Shown: positions 13,398 through 20,728 of the stretch, piece after piece
How positions within the stretch are numbered: the stretch's first letter is position 1
How the letters are laid out: each line of letters starts with the position of its first letter
Source: Candidatus Omnitrophota bacterium
GTDB lineage: Bacteria > Verrucomicrobiota > Verrucomicrobiia > Limisphaerales > UBA1319
Direction of reading: 5' to 3'
NCBI GenBank assembly: GCA_023473405.1
Contig: JAMCZD010000302.1
Span: 1 to 25,934 of the forward strand
DNA length: 25,934 bases
Position numbers and translations under genes: made by a program
The notes under the pieces: model-generated
What the model was told of the DNA's origin: nothing
The model's input: the letters and a program-made list of their open reading frames with translations, nothing else
The model's database searches: none

Positions 13398-15287
13398 ATG
13401 GATCGTGAAAGATTGGATACATGGCTCGAGCGGGGCATTTTGGTCTTGGTCCTGGCCGTTTTGGTATTTGGGCCGCTGGCAACCGGGGCAACGCACCCTT
13501 GGCAATTCCTGGTCATCCAAGGTTTAACGGTGGGGGTAACGGGGCTGTGGTTGGCGCAGCTATGGCTGGGCAAGGAGCATCGCTGGCTCTGGCCGCCGGT
13601 TTGCTGGGCGGTACTAGCGTTTTTGGGTTACGCGGTGGTTCGTTATTGGTATGCGGATATTGAGTATGTAGCCCGGCAAGAGCTCATTCGAGTCATCGTT
13701 TACGCCTGCCTGTTTTTTGTGGTCCTGAACCACTTGCATCACAAGAATTCGACGCAAATAGTGGTTCTGACCTTGGTGTTTTTGGCCATGGCGATATCGC
13801 TTTACGCGATCTATCAATGGACCACCAATTCGAAGTATATTTGGACCATGGTCAAGCCCGATCAGTATTTCAAACGGGCATCGGGCACTTACATTTGCCC
13901 GAATCACCTGGCGGGCTTTTTGGAGATGGTGTTGCCGTTGGGGCTGGCCTATTTGTTTCTGGGTCGGATGGGCCACGTAACCAAGGTGCTCCTGGGTTAC
14001 GCCTCGCTGATGATTGCCGCCGGGATTGCGGTGACGATTTCGCGCGGCGGATGGGCGGCAACCGGTTTGTCCTTGATCGTTTTTTTTGGGATTCTGGTCC
14101 GGTATCGCCGGTTTCGCATTCCGGCCCTGATTTTCCTGGTGGTATTAGGCACGGCAGGCTCGATTTTTATGAGCCAGGCGCGGCAAAGCCAAAAGCGTTT
14201 CAATGAACTGCTGACCACCGGCCCAACGGAAAACAGCCGTTACCGGCTATGGAAACCGGCGATCGAGATTTGGAAAGAGAATATATGGACAGGGGCCGGC
14301 CCGGCGCACTTTGATTACCGATTTCGGCAGTACCGACCCGTAGACGTCCAGGCGCGCCCGGAGCGGGTTCACAACGACTACCTGAACACTTTGACGGATT
14401 GGGGACTGATCGGCGCCGGCCTCGTGGCTGCCGCCTTGGTGTTGGTTTATTGGGGGGTTTTCAAGAGCTGGAAGTATGTCCGGCATCGCGGCAATGACCT
14501 GGGAACCCGCCAAAGCAACAAGGCGGCCCTGGTGTTGGGCGGAGGAGTGGGATTATTGGCGATTTTATTGCATTCATTCGTCGATTTCAACATGCACATC
14601 CCGGCCAATGCGATCCTGGCAATCACCATTATGGCCTTGTTGTCCAACCACTTGCGATTTGCCAGCGACCGTTATTGGGTGGCGGGCGGTTGGATAAAGC
14701 GTTCGCTGGCCACCCTATGCGGCCTTGCCGCGATAGTTTACCTTGCCCACGAGGGTTATTTTCGCGCCCGGGAAAGGTACTGGCTCGAACGGGCCAGCCA
14801 GGAACCCGTCTACTCACGCGCCCGCCTCGATGACCTGTTGAAGGCCTTTACCATGGAACCAAATAACTCATCCAACGCATACGAAATCGGCGAATTTGCC
14901 CGAGTCTGCAGTTGGGACGGGGGTGAGGGTTACCTGCTCCTGGCGGATATGGCCCGACAATGGTTCAATCGCGCCATCCAACTGAATAAATACGACGCCT
15001 ACAGCTACCTTCGCTGCGGGATGTGCCTCGATTGGATGGGGCGCCAGGCGGAGGCCGATACCTACTTCGCCCGCGCTAACCAATTGGACCCGAATGGTTA
15101 CTACATGGTCGCACTCCAAGGTTGGCACCTGATGCAGAAAGGCGACTATCCGGCAGCCAACCTGTGGTTCGATCGCTCCCTTCGACTGAAATCGACGGAT
15201 AATCCAATGGCCCGCTCCTACATGCAGATCATCAGGCGCCGATTAGCCGAGGGAGCAGGCGCACCCGGGGTAACCGGGACCAAATAG
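13398..15287 (+). CDS. O-antigen ligase-like membrane protein with C-terminal TPR region
   Basis: A 629-residue protein with about twelve hydrophobic segments up to residue 455, followed by a soluble domain. The Wzy_C/WaaL hallmarks are SRGGWAATGLS (about 215), the loop RYRLWKPAIEIWKENIWTGAGPAHF, and RVHNDYLNTLTDWGLIGAGL (about 322). The C-terminal 150 residues contain TPR-like helices (WFNRAIQLNKYDAYSYLRCG, EADTYFARANQLDPNGYY and a repeat ending DRSLRLKSTDNP). The fusion of a glycan ligase/polymerase core to TPRs is common in Verrucomicrobia and Planctomycetes and implies a protein partner at the inner membrane. The protein belongs to the same family as the gene at 7381-9534, but the two sequences are clearly diverged. 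Transcribed alone; substrate unknown. Confidence 0.9.
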   Translation: MDRERLDTWLERGILVLVLAVLVFGPLATGATHPWQFLVIQGLTVGVTGLWLAQLWLGKEHRWLWPPVCWAVLAFLGYAVVRYWYADIEYVARQELIRVIVYACLFFVVLNHLHHKNSTQIVVLTLVFLAMAISLYAIYQWTTNSKYIWTMVKPDQYFKRASGTYICPNHLAGFLEMVLPLGLAYLFLGRMGHVTKVLLGYASLMIAAGIAVTISRGGWAATGLSLIVFFGILVRYRRFRIPALIFLVVLGTAGSIFMSQARQSQKRFNELLTTGPTENSRYRLWKPAIEIWKENIWTGAGPAHFDYRFRQYRPVDVQARPERVHNDYLNTLTDWGLIGAGLVAAALVLVYWGVFKSWKYVRHRGNDLGTRQSNKAALVLGGGVGLLAILLHSFVDFNMHIPANAILAITIMALLSNHLRFASDRYWVAGGWIKRSLATLCGLAAIVYLAHEGYFRARERYWLERASQEPVYSRARLDDLLKAFTMEPNNSSNAYEIGEFARVCSWDGGEGYLLLADMARQWFNRAIQLNKYDAYSYLRCGMCLDWMGRQAEADTYFARANQLDPNGYYMVALQGWHLMQKGDYPAANLWFDRSLRLKSTDNPMARSYMQIIRRRLAEGAGAPGVTGTK

Positions 15288-15441
15288 TGCGTGGGACAGC
15301 CCCCATGGCTGCCGGCCAGCCCAACTTCCGCCCCGCAGCTTCAACCTTCCCAACCGCGCGGAACCTTAGGGCTCATAAACTGGCGGACCGCAGCCACGCC
15401 ACATCCCTGAAAGAAAATGCAGTGAATGATGAATTATGCGG

Positions 15442-15469
15442 TTGACATTCGCCGGTGTTTACCTAAACT
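15442..15469 (+). promoter_or_regulatory. Putative sigma-70 promoter of the FecR gene
   Basis: A perfect TTGACA (15442-15447) is followed after 16 bp by TAAACT (15464-15469). The predicted start lies about 40 nt before the ATG at 15515, leaving room for the GGAG ribosome site at 15503-15506, eight bases from the ATG. This is the best promoter/RBS arrangement in the window. The preceding 150 bp after the ligase gene contain nothing else recognisable. Confidence 0.55.
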
Positions 15470-15514
15470 TGGGCACAGTTTATAAGGTAATCGTACAAAT
15501 TTGGAGCAAATTTT

Positions 15515-16405
15515 ATGAAACACGTCGGAAGCTTTATCTCTAAGTTGGCGGCTTATGGCGTCGCTCTCCTGATCTCAGCATCCATGGTCACAGCTCAAGC
15601 TCAGCCAAAACAAGGCACTGCCAAAGTCATGGCCGTGAGAGGCTCAGCGCAATATTCGGAAGCGGGAGGAGCCTGGATGGTATTGAACGTTGGCAAGGTG
15701 CTCCATACCGGGGCAATCATCAGGACTGCCTCCGGTTCGCAAGTCGACTTGTTTCTCAAACAAAACGGACCAGTGGTGCGGATTACCGCCGACACCACGC
15801 TTGGATTGGACAAGCTTTTGTATGAAGAAACCGGCGAAGAGACCATCATCGATACCCAACTGAACTTGACCAATGGACGTATCCTGGGCAGCGTTAAGAA
15901 GTTGGCCGAGGCTTCAAAGTATGAAGTCAAAGTGCCGACCGGGACTGTGGGTATTCGCGGAACCGAATACGACATCAGCACTTCGGGTATCGTTCATGTG
16001 GTAACCGGCTCCGTGTTGGTCACTTACATCAGTCCAAGCGGTGCCGTACGACAATACACGGTCAATGCCGGCCAGACTTTCACTCCGCCTCCTGCTTCAA
16101 CACCTGAGGCACCCGGAACAGTCACCAACACGCCTCCGCCGGTTGCCGAAGAGATGACGCCGGTTTTCGATCAAATGCAGGAAGTGGCTATCGAGGGGAC
16201 CCGGGTGGTGGTCGTGACCCCTACTGTCAAACCGACAATACAGCCGGAATCCGTTCCGCTGATCATGCCGCCGCTGAATTATCCTTCCGAGCTTTCGCCG
16301 GCTATCGTGCTCCCGCCTAACGTTGCGGTCGTCCCTATGCCGGTGAAAATACCGGGTCAGGTAACCATCAACACGATTACTCAGGCAGTGGTTTCACCTC
16401 ACTAG
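15515..16405 (+). CDS. Secreted FecR-domain protein
   Basis: A 296-residue protein with a Sec signal (MKHVGSFISKLAAYGVALLISASMVTAQAQ). A FecR-type beta domain follows at about 36-190: AKVMAVRGSAQYS, VGKVLHTGAIIRTASGSQVDLFL, LTNGRILGSVKKL, and the strongly conserved KYEVKVPTGTVGIRGTEYDI. The last 100 residues are rich in Pro, Val and Thr with no recognisable fold. In iron-uptake systems FecR is an inner-membrane anti-sigma regulator; here there is no TM anchor, sigma factor or TonB receptor, so it is more likely a periplasmic sensor or scaffold. It precedes the CHASE2-cyclase gene by 96 bp, an association seen in many Verrucomicrobia, and probably supplies its signal. A strong own promoter and a hairpin after the stop suggest partly independent transcription. 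Confidence 0.9.
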   Translation: MKHVGSFISKLAAYGVALLISASMVTAQAQPKQGTAKVMAVRGSAQYSEAGGAWMVLNVGKVLHTGAIIRTASGSQVDLFLKQNGPVVRITADTTLGLDKLLYEETGEETIIDTQLNLTNGRILGSVKKLAEASKYEVKVPTGTVGIRGTEYDISTSGIVHVVTGSVLVTYISPSGAVRQYTVNAGQTFTPPPASTPEAPGTVTNTPPPVAEEMTPVFDQMQEVAIEGTRVVVVTPTVKPTIQPESVPLIMPPLNYPSELSPAIVLPPNVAVVPMPVKIPGQVTINTITQAVVSPH

Positions 16406-16452
16406 GCCTGAGGGCTGGTCGCTGAGGCAATTGCCCATAGACCTTTACCTTG

Positions 16453-16490
16453 ACCCAGAGTGACCTTGCGTTGCTCTGGGTTTCTTGTTT
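16453..16490 (+). terminator. Intrinsic terminator after the FecR gene
   Basis: ACCCAGAG (16453-16460) pairs perfectly with CTCTGGGT (16474-16481) across a 13-nt loop, followed by TTTCTTGTTT. This is 48 bp after the FecR stop and upstream of the cyclase start, so it probably lowers readthrough into the cyclase gene. It also argues against GTG 16460 as the cyclase start. Confidence 0.65.
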
Positions 16491-16501
16491 CCATCGATTT
16501 C

Positions 16502-18985
16502 GTGAAACAGCGCGCGATCAAGGGGACCCCAATGCTGGTTGCGGCCGTCGTCCTGGCGGTCATGTGCTTGATCCAGGCTGTGGGTTGGAGATTTCCCGAT
16601 TACAATCTGTTGAGGCAACTGCAATGGATGATATACGATTGGCGAGTGCGGTTGGCAGCCGAATACCCCCTGCCCTGCGCCACCAACCTCGCCGCCGTGT
16701 TCATCGATGAAGATACCGTTGACTTGTTGAAACAGGGTATTCGAGATGAAACGTTTGGCACTGACGTGCTTTTGCGCGCAGATTGGCCGTTCCCACGAAG
16801 CCTTCACGGGCGCGTCCTCCGTGAATTGGCAGCCCAAGGCGCAAAGGAAATCGGGTTTGACATCCTGTTCGATAAAAAAAAGGGAGGCGACACCCCCGTT
16901 CAGGTGTTGCGGGAAGACGCCCTCCACTCAGGATTTGCCCCGGCTGAACTTGACGCCTACACCTGTTTTACCAACCGGGTTCGGCACCCGGGAAAAGGTC
17001 CCAAAGACCCACCTGTCGTTGAAGACCTGCCCATCGTCCTGGTCGAATCAGACGATTTCTTCGCCGCCCAAATGCGCCAGGCCGGCAACGTGGTGCTGGC
17101 GGCGGAGACAGAGGAGGAAGTGATCCCCGATCCCCTGTTCTCAACCAACGCAGCGCAGGTGGGGCACATCTTCGCCGACAAGGACCGGGACGGTAAACTA
17201 AGGCGGCTCTACGCCTTCAGGGACTATCGGATATGGTCTCCAGAATTAAGAGGCGCGCTTGAGGATGAGGGTTACAAACCGGCCTTGGCCGTGGTTCAAA
17301 AGGACCGGATCGTTTTCCCCAAAAAACCAGGCACGAATTTTGTCCTCCGTCTCGATGCCAACGGCTTCTATGATCCAAATGACCTGCCCCTGCATCAACA
17401 GGTTCGCCCCGGCCAAAAAAGGCAGAAACCGTTCGCAGTTCAACGCTTTTGGCAGATGGGAATTGTCTTGGCCGCGCGGGCATTGGACTTCGACCTGGCC
17501 AAGTCGATTGTCGATCTGCCCCGACACCGCATCGTTTTGCAGGGACGCGGTGGGATAAAACGAATCATCCCGGTCGATCAGGACGGCCGTTTTCTTATTG
17601 ATTGGAGTTTGGACTGGAGTGATCCGCGCATGTTCCAGATGAGCTACGGCACGGTGCTGGCAATGGACATGTTGCGACATGGTCCGCAACCGGAGTTGCA
17701 CGACCAACTGTTGGAAGGTCTCCGCAAGGAAGGGATTACCTGGACCGGAGCGTCCCCTTTCACCAACAAATTGGTCGTGATCGGATCGAAGATGGTCGGC
17801 AGCAACCTTTCCGATAGGGGACCAACCCCACTGTCCAAACAAACGTTTTTCATGAGCACACACTGGAACGTGGCCAATTCAGTGATCCTGGGGCGTTTTG
17901 TGCGGCCATACTCCTACCTGGCCGAGTTGGCGATGATCTTGATGCTGGGCGGGGTGGCGGCGTGGACAACGTGGCGCTGGCGCGCCTTGTGGGCGTCGGC
18001 CCTGGTGCTGTTATTGGCTGGGTTGACGACAGCCGCGGGGGCATGGCTTTACATCCAGTTTCGGTATTGGTTGCCGATCACCTTGCCGGTCCTGGCCTTG
18101 TTGACAACCCACATGGGGATGGTGACGTATCGGGCCGTGTTTGAACAACAGGAACGTCGCCGCGTTAAATCGCTCTTCGCCAAACTGGTCTCACCCGAGG
18201 TGGTCAACGAACTGCTACAAAGTGAGCAACTCGCCCTCGGCGGCGGACGGCGGCGCGTTACGGCGTTTTTTGCCGATGTGCGCGGCTTTACGGAAATGAC
18301 AGATGTCAGCCAGGCCAAGGCGGAGGATTATGTGCGGGATCACGGTCTCAGAGGCGAATCCGCCGAACATATTTATGACGACCAGGCCCGCGAGGTCCTG
18401 GCAACCGTCAACCTCTACTTGAGCACCATCGCTGATATTATCAAAAAACATGACGGCACCCTGGATAAGTACATCGGCGACTGCGTCATGGCCTTTTGGG
18501 GAGCGCCGATTCCCAATGAACAACACGCCCTGTGTTGCGTCCGCGCCGCCATCGAAGCCCAACAGGCAATCCATCTCCTGAACCAGCAACGCCAGGCCGA
18601 AAACCAACGCCGGCTCGAAGAAAACACCGCCCGCGCGGCGGCAGGCGATTCTCCATTGCCGGCCCTGTTCGTGTTGTCATTGGGCACCGGTATTAACACC
18701 GGGTTGGTCACGGTAGGGCTGATGGGTTCCGACGCAACCATCCTCAATTACACCATCTTCGGCCGGGAGGTGAATCTGGCCAGCCGCCTGGAAGGGGTTT
18801 CTGGCCGGGGTCGCATCATCATCAGCGAGTCCACCTTCACCGAAATCCAACGCGATGATCCTGCCTTGGCCGCCCGTTGCCTCGAACAGAAGCCCGTCAT
18901 AGTCAAAGGCATACGCAAACCCGTAAACAATTATGAGGTCCCCTGGGATACCACCCAGGTAAACCTCCCATCGACCACGACTTGA
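16502..18985 (+). CDS. CHASE2 sensor adenylate/guanylate cyclase (class III)
   Basis: An 827-residue membrane receptor. From GTG 16502 the order is: TM1 (about 11-28), a periplasmic CHASE2 domain (about 30-430, opening DYNLLRQLQWMIYDWRVRLA), three TM helices (about 469-535), a short linker helix (QQERRRVKSLFAKLVSPEVVNELL), and a class III cyclase domain. Catalytic residues seen are D592 (FFADVRGFTEM) and D660 (DKYIGDCVMAFWG) for metals, K656 for the base, and N758/R762 (VNLASRLEG) for the transition state. The residue that is usually Asp before YT is N749, so ATP versus GTP preference is uncertain. An insertion of about 30 residues follows the first metal motif. Start alternatives: ATG 16532, with AGGGGA upstream, would remove the basic n-region; GTG 16460 sits in the terminator hairpin. 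Likely partnered with the upstream FecR protein. Confidence 0.9.
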   Translation: MKQRAIKGTPMLVAAVVLAVMCLIQAVGWRFPDYNLLRQLQWMIYDWRVRLAAEYPLPCATNLAAVFIDEDTVDLLKQGIRDETFGTDVLLRADWPFPRSLHGRVLRELAAQGAKEIGFDILFDKKKGGDTPVQVLREDALHSGFAPAELDAYTCFTNRVRHPGKGPKDPPVVEDLPIVLVESDDFFAAQMRQAGNVVLAAETEEEVIPDPLFSTNAAQVGHIFADKDRDGKLRRLYAFRDYRIWSPELRGALEDEGYKPALAVVQKDRIVFPKKPGTNFVLRLDANGFYDPNDLPLHQQVRPGQKRQKPFAVQRFWQMGIVLAARALDFDLAKSIVDLPRHRIVLQGRGGIKRIIPVDQDGRFLIDWSLDWSDPRMFQMSYGTVLAMDMLRHGPQPELHDQLLEGLRKEGITWTGASPFTNKLVVIGSKMVGSNLSDRGPTPLSKQTFFMSTHWNVANSVILGRFVRPYSYLAELAMILMLGGVAAWTTWRWRALWASALVLLLAGLTTAAGAWLYIQFRYWLPITLPVLALLTTHMGMVTYRAVFEQQERRRVKSLFAKLVSPEVVNELLQSEQLALGGGRRRVTAFFADVRGFTEMTDVSQAKAEDYVRDHGLRGESAEHIYDDQAREVLATVNLYLSTIADIIKKHDGTLDKYIGDCVMAFWGAPIPNEQHALCCVRAAIEAQQAIHLLNQQRQAENQRRLEENTARAAAGDSPLPALFVLSLGTGINTGLVTVGLMGSDATILNYTIFGREVNLASRLEGVSGRGRIIISESTFTEIQRDDPALAARCLEQKPVIVKGIRKPVNNYEVPWDTTQVNLPSTTT

Positions 18986-19004
18986 ATCGAGATTATTCAT
19001 CATT

Positions 19005-19943
19005 ATGGATAAGACATATCTGGGTATTGAGATCGGCGGCAGTAAATTGCAGTTGGTGACCGGCGACGATACCGGAACCGTCCTCGCCCGACGGCGCTTA
19101 ACGGTTGACCCCGGCCAAGGCGGACCGGGAATACGCCGGCAGATGGAAGCCGCGCTCGGCGAGTTGATGCTTACCGCGCCAAACCTGCGCGGCGTCGGAG
19201 TTGGATTTGGGGGACCGATCAACTGGCGAACCGGGGTGATTGAACGCTCGCATCAGATTGAAGGTTGGTCGGGATTTGGTCTGCGGGACTGGCTCTTTTC
19301 CCGCACCAAAGCCCCTATCCGGTTGGATAACGATGCCAATGTGGGGGCGCTCGGTGAGGCCACGCACGGAGCCGGCCGAGGTTATAATCCTGTCTTTTAC
19401 ATTACCCTCGGCAGCGGCGTCGGAGGCGGACTGGCGGTAAACGCACGGATTTACCACGGGGCCAAACCGGGCGAAGCCGAGATTGGGCATGTTCGCCTGG
19501 ACCGCAAGGGGGCAACCGTCGAGTCCCGCTGCTCAGGTTGGGCGGTAGACGCCAAAATCCGCCGGCTCAAAGCGACCGACCCGGGCAGTCTGCTTAGCCA
19601 ATTGGCAAGCAATGCTGCCAGAGGCGAGGCCAAATACCTCGAGGCCGCCTTGGCAAAGGGCGACTCGGTGGCAAGGCGCATTCTGCGGGAAACGACCGAG
19701 GACCTGGCGTTTGGCCTGTCGCATGTGGTGCATTTGTTTCACCCGGAGGTGATTGTAATTGGGGGCGGCCTGGCGCTGCTCGGTGAGCCTTTGCGCGCGG
19801 CCGTGGCGGAGGCCTTGCCGCCTTTCTTGATGGAAGTGTTTTCGCCCGGACCAGTGATTTGCCTGGCATCGCTGGGCGAAGACGCCGTGCCCGTAGGGGC
19901 ACTGGAACTGGCACGACAGCCGGCTCCCGAATCCCCGGCATAA
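19005..19943 (+). CDS. ROK family sugar kinase
   Basis: A 312-residue cytoplasmic ROK protein that phosphorylates a hexose or amino sugar with ATP. GIEIGGSKLQLVTGDDTG is the phosphate-binding N-terminal loop, GVGFGGPINWRTGVI follows, and LDNDANVGALGEATHGAGRG contains the catalytic Asp (NDAN). ITLGSGVGGGLAVN and the metal-site GEAEIGH complete the fold. The usual zinc cluster C-x-C-G-x-x-G-C-x-E is reduced to a single Cys (ESRCSGWAVD), so zinc binding is probably lost, as in a minority of ROK proteins. No helix-turn-helix precedes the kinase, so it is not a NagC-type repressor. It lies 19 bp after the cyclase gene and 72 bp before the SIS gene, so a shared transcript is likely. The substrate is not determined. 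Confidence 0.9.
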   Translation: MDKTYLGIEIGGSKLQLVTGDDTGTVLARRRLTVDPGQGGPGIRRQMEAALGELMLTAPNLRGVGVGFGGPINWRTGVIERSHQIEGWSGFGLRDWLFSRTKAPIRLDNDANVGALGEATHGAGRGYNPVFYITLGSGVGGGLAVNARIYHGAKPGEAEIGHVRLDRKGATVESRCSGWAVDAKIRRLKATDPGSLLSQLASNAARGEAKYLEAALAKGDSVARRILRETTEDLAFGLSHVVHLFHPEVIVIGGGLALLGEPLRAAVAEALPPFLMEVFSPGPVICLASLGEDAVPVGALELARQPAPESPA

Positions 19944-20015
19944 TGGCTTGCGACATGACCGGGCAGACCTATTTGGCACTTCCAAATTCAGTGGAACCGC
20001 GATAGCTTGCGGTCC

Positions 20016-20612
20016 ATGAAGAATTGGATTTCTCGTTATTTGCAGGACCAACAGAGGGTTTTGGAAACCATCCCGATGGAGGAAGTGGTCAAACTCATTG
20101 ATACCTTCCGCCTGGCTCTCAGGGAAGACCGGCAGATATTCGTCTTTGGAAACGGCGGCAGTGCCGCCAATGCCTCGCATTTCGTAACTGACCTCGGCAA
20201 AGGCGCATCGGATAAGGTCGGCAAACGGTTCCGATGTCTTTCATTGAACGATAATGTCAGTTGGCTGACCGCTTTGGGCAATGACTATTCCTACGATGAT
20301 GTGTTCGTAAGGCAACTGACCAACTTCGCCCGCGCCGGGGACATCGTGTTTGTGATGAGCGTGAGCGGCAATTCACCCAACCTGGTCAAGGCCGTCCAAT
20401 GGGCCGCCAAAAATGGCTTGAAGTCAATTGCCCTCGTCGGCGGCAAGCAAGGGCGTCTGGCCCAATTGGCCGAGCAGACCATCGTCGTCCATTCCGAACA
20501 CTACGGGCGCGTCGAAGACGCTCACATGACCATCTGTCATTTGCTTTGTTACGCCTTTATGGAAAATCCGCATTTGGGAAGCAGCCCGATGCCCGAAGTG
20601 GCTTACGCCTGA
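20016..20612 (+). CDS. SIS-domain phosphosugar isomerase, GmhA/DiaA-like
   Basis: A 198-residue cytoplasmic SIS protein. The phosphate-binding loop FGNGGSAANASHFVTDLGKG, NDYSYDDVFVRQL, and MSVSGNSPNLVKAV match GmhA-type phosphoheptose isomerases almost motif by motif. The C-terminal EDAHMTICHLLC corresponds to the GmhA Q-x-x-H...H zinc region, with Glu/Asp in place of Gln. GmhA converts sedoheptulose 7-phosphate to heptose 7-phosphate for LPS; without hldE or gmhB nearby, a different sugar phosphate is possible, particularly given the ROK kinase just upstream. ATG 20016 was chosen over a TTG nine bases earlier. Full length for the family. Confidence 0.88.
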   Translation: MKNWISRYLQDQQRVLETIPMEEVVKLIDTFRLALREDRQIFVFGNGGSAANASHFVTDLGKGASDKVGKRFRCLSLNDNVSWLTALGNDYSYDDVFVRQLTNFARAGDIVFVMSVSGNSPNLVKAVQWAAKNGLKSIALVGGKQGRLAQLAEQTIVVHSEHYGRVEDAHMTICHLLCYAFMENPHLGSSPMPEVAYA

Positions 20613-20728
20613 ACAAGGCACACGACCGATCGTCCCAACCATCGCGCCGCCCCGCTCGATCCCGGGCTCACCTTTCCGGCAACGCAAAAGACAGTCGCTA
20701 ATTTTGCCGAATCACGCGAAATTAAGAC

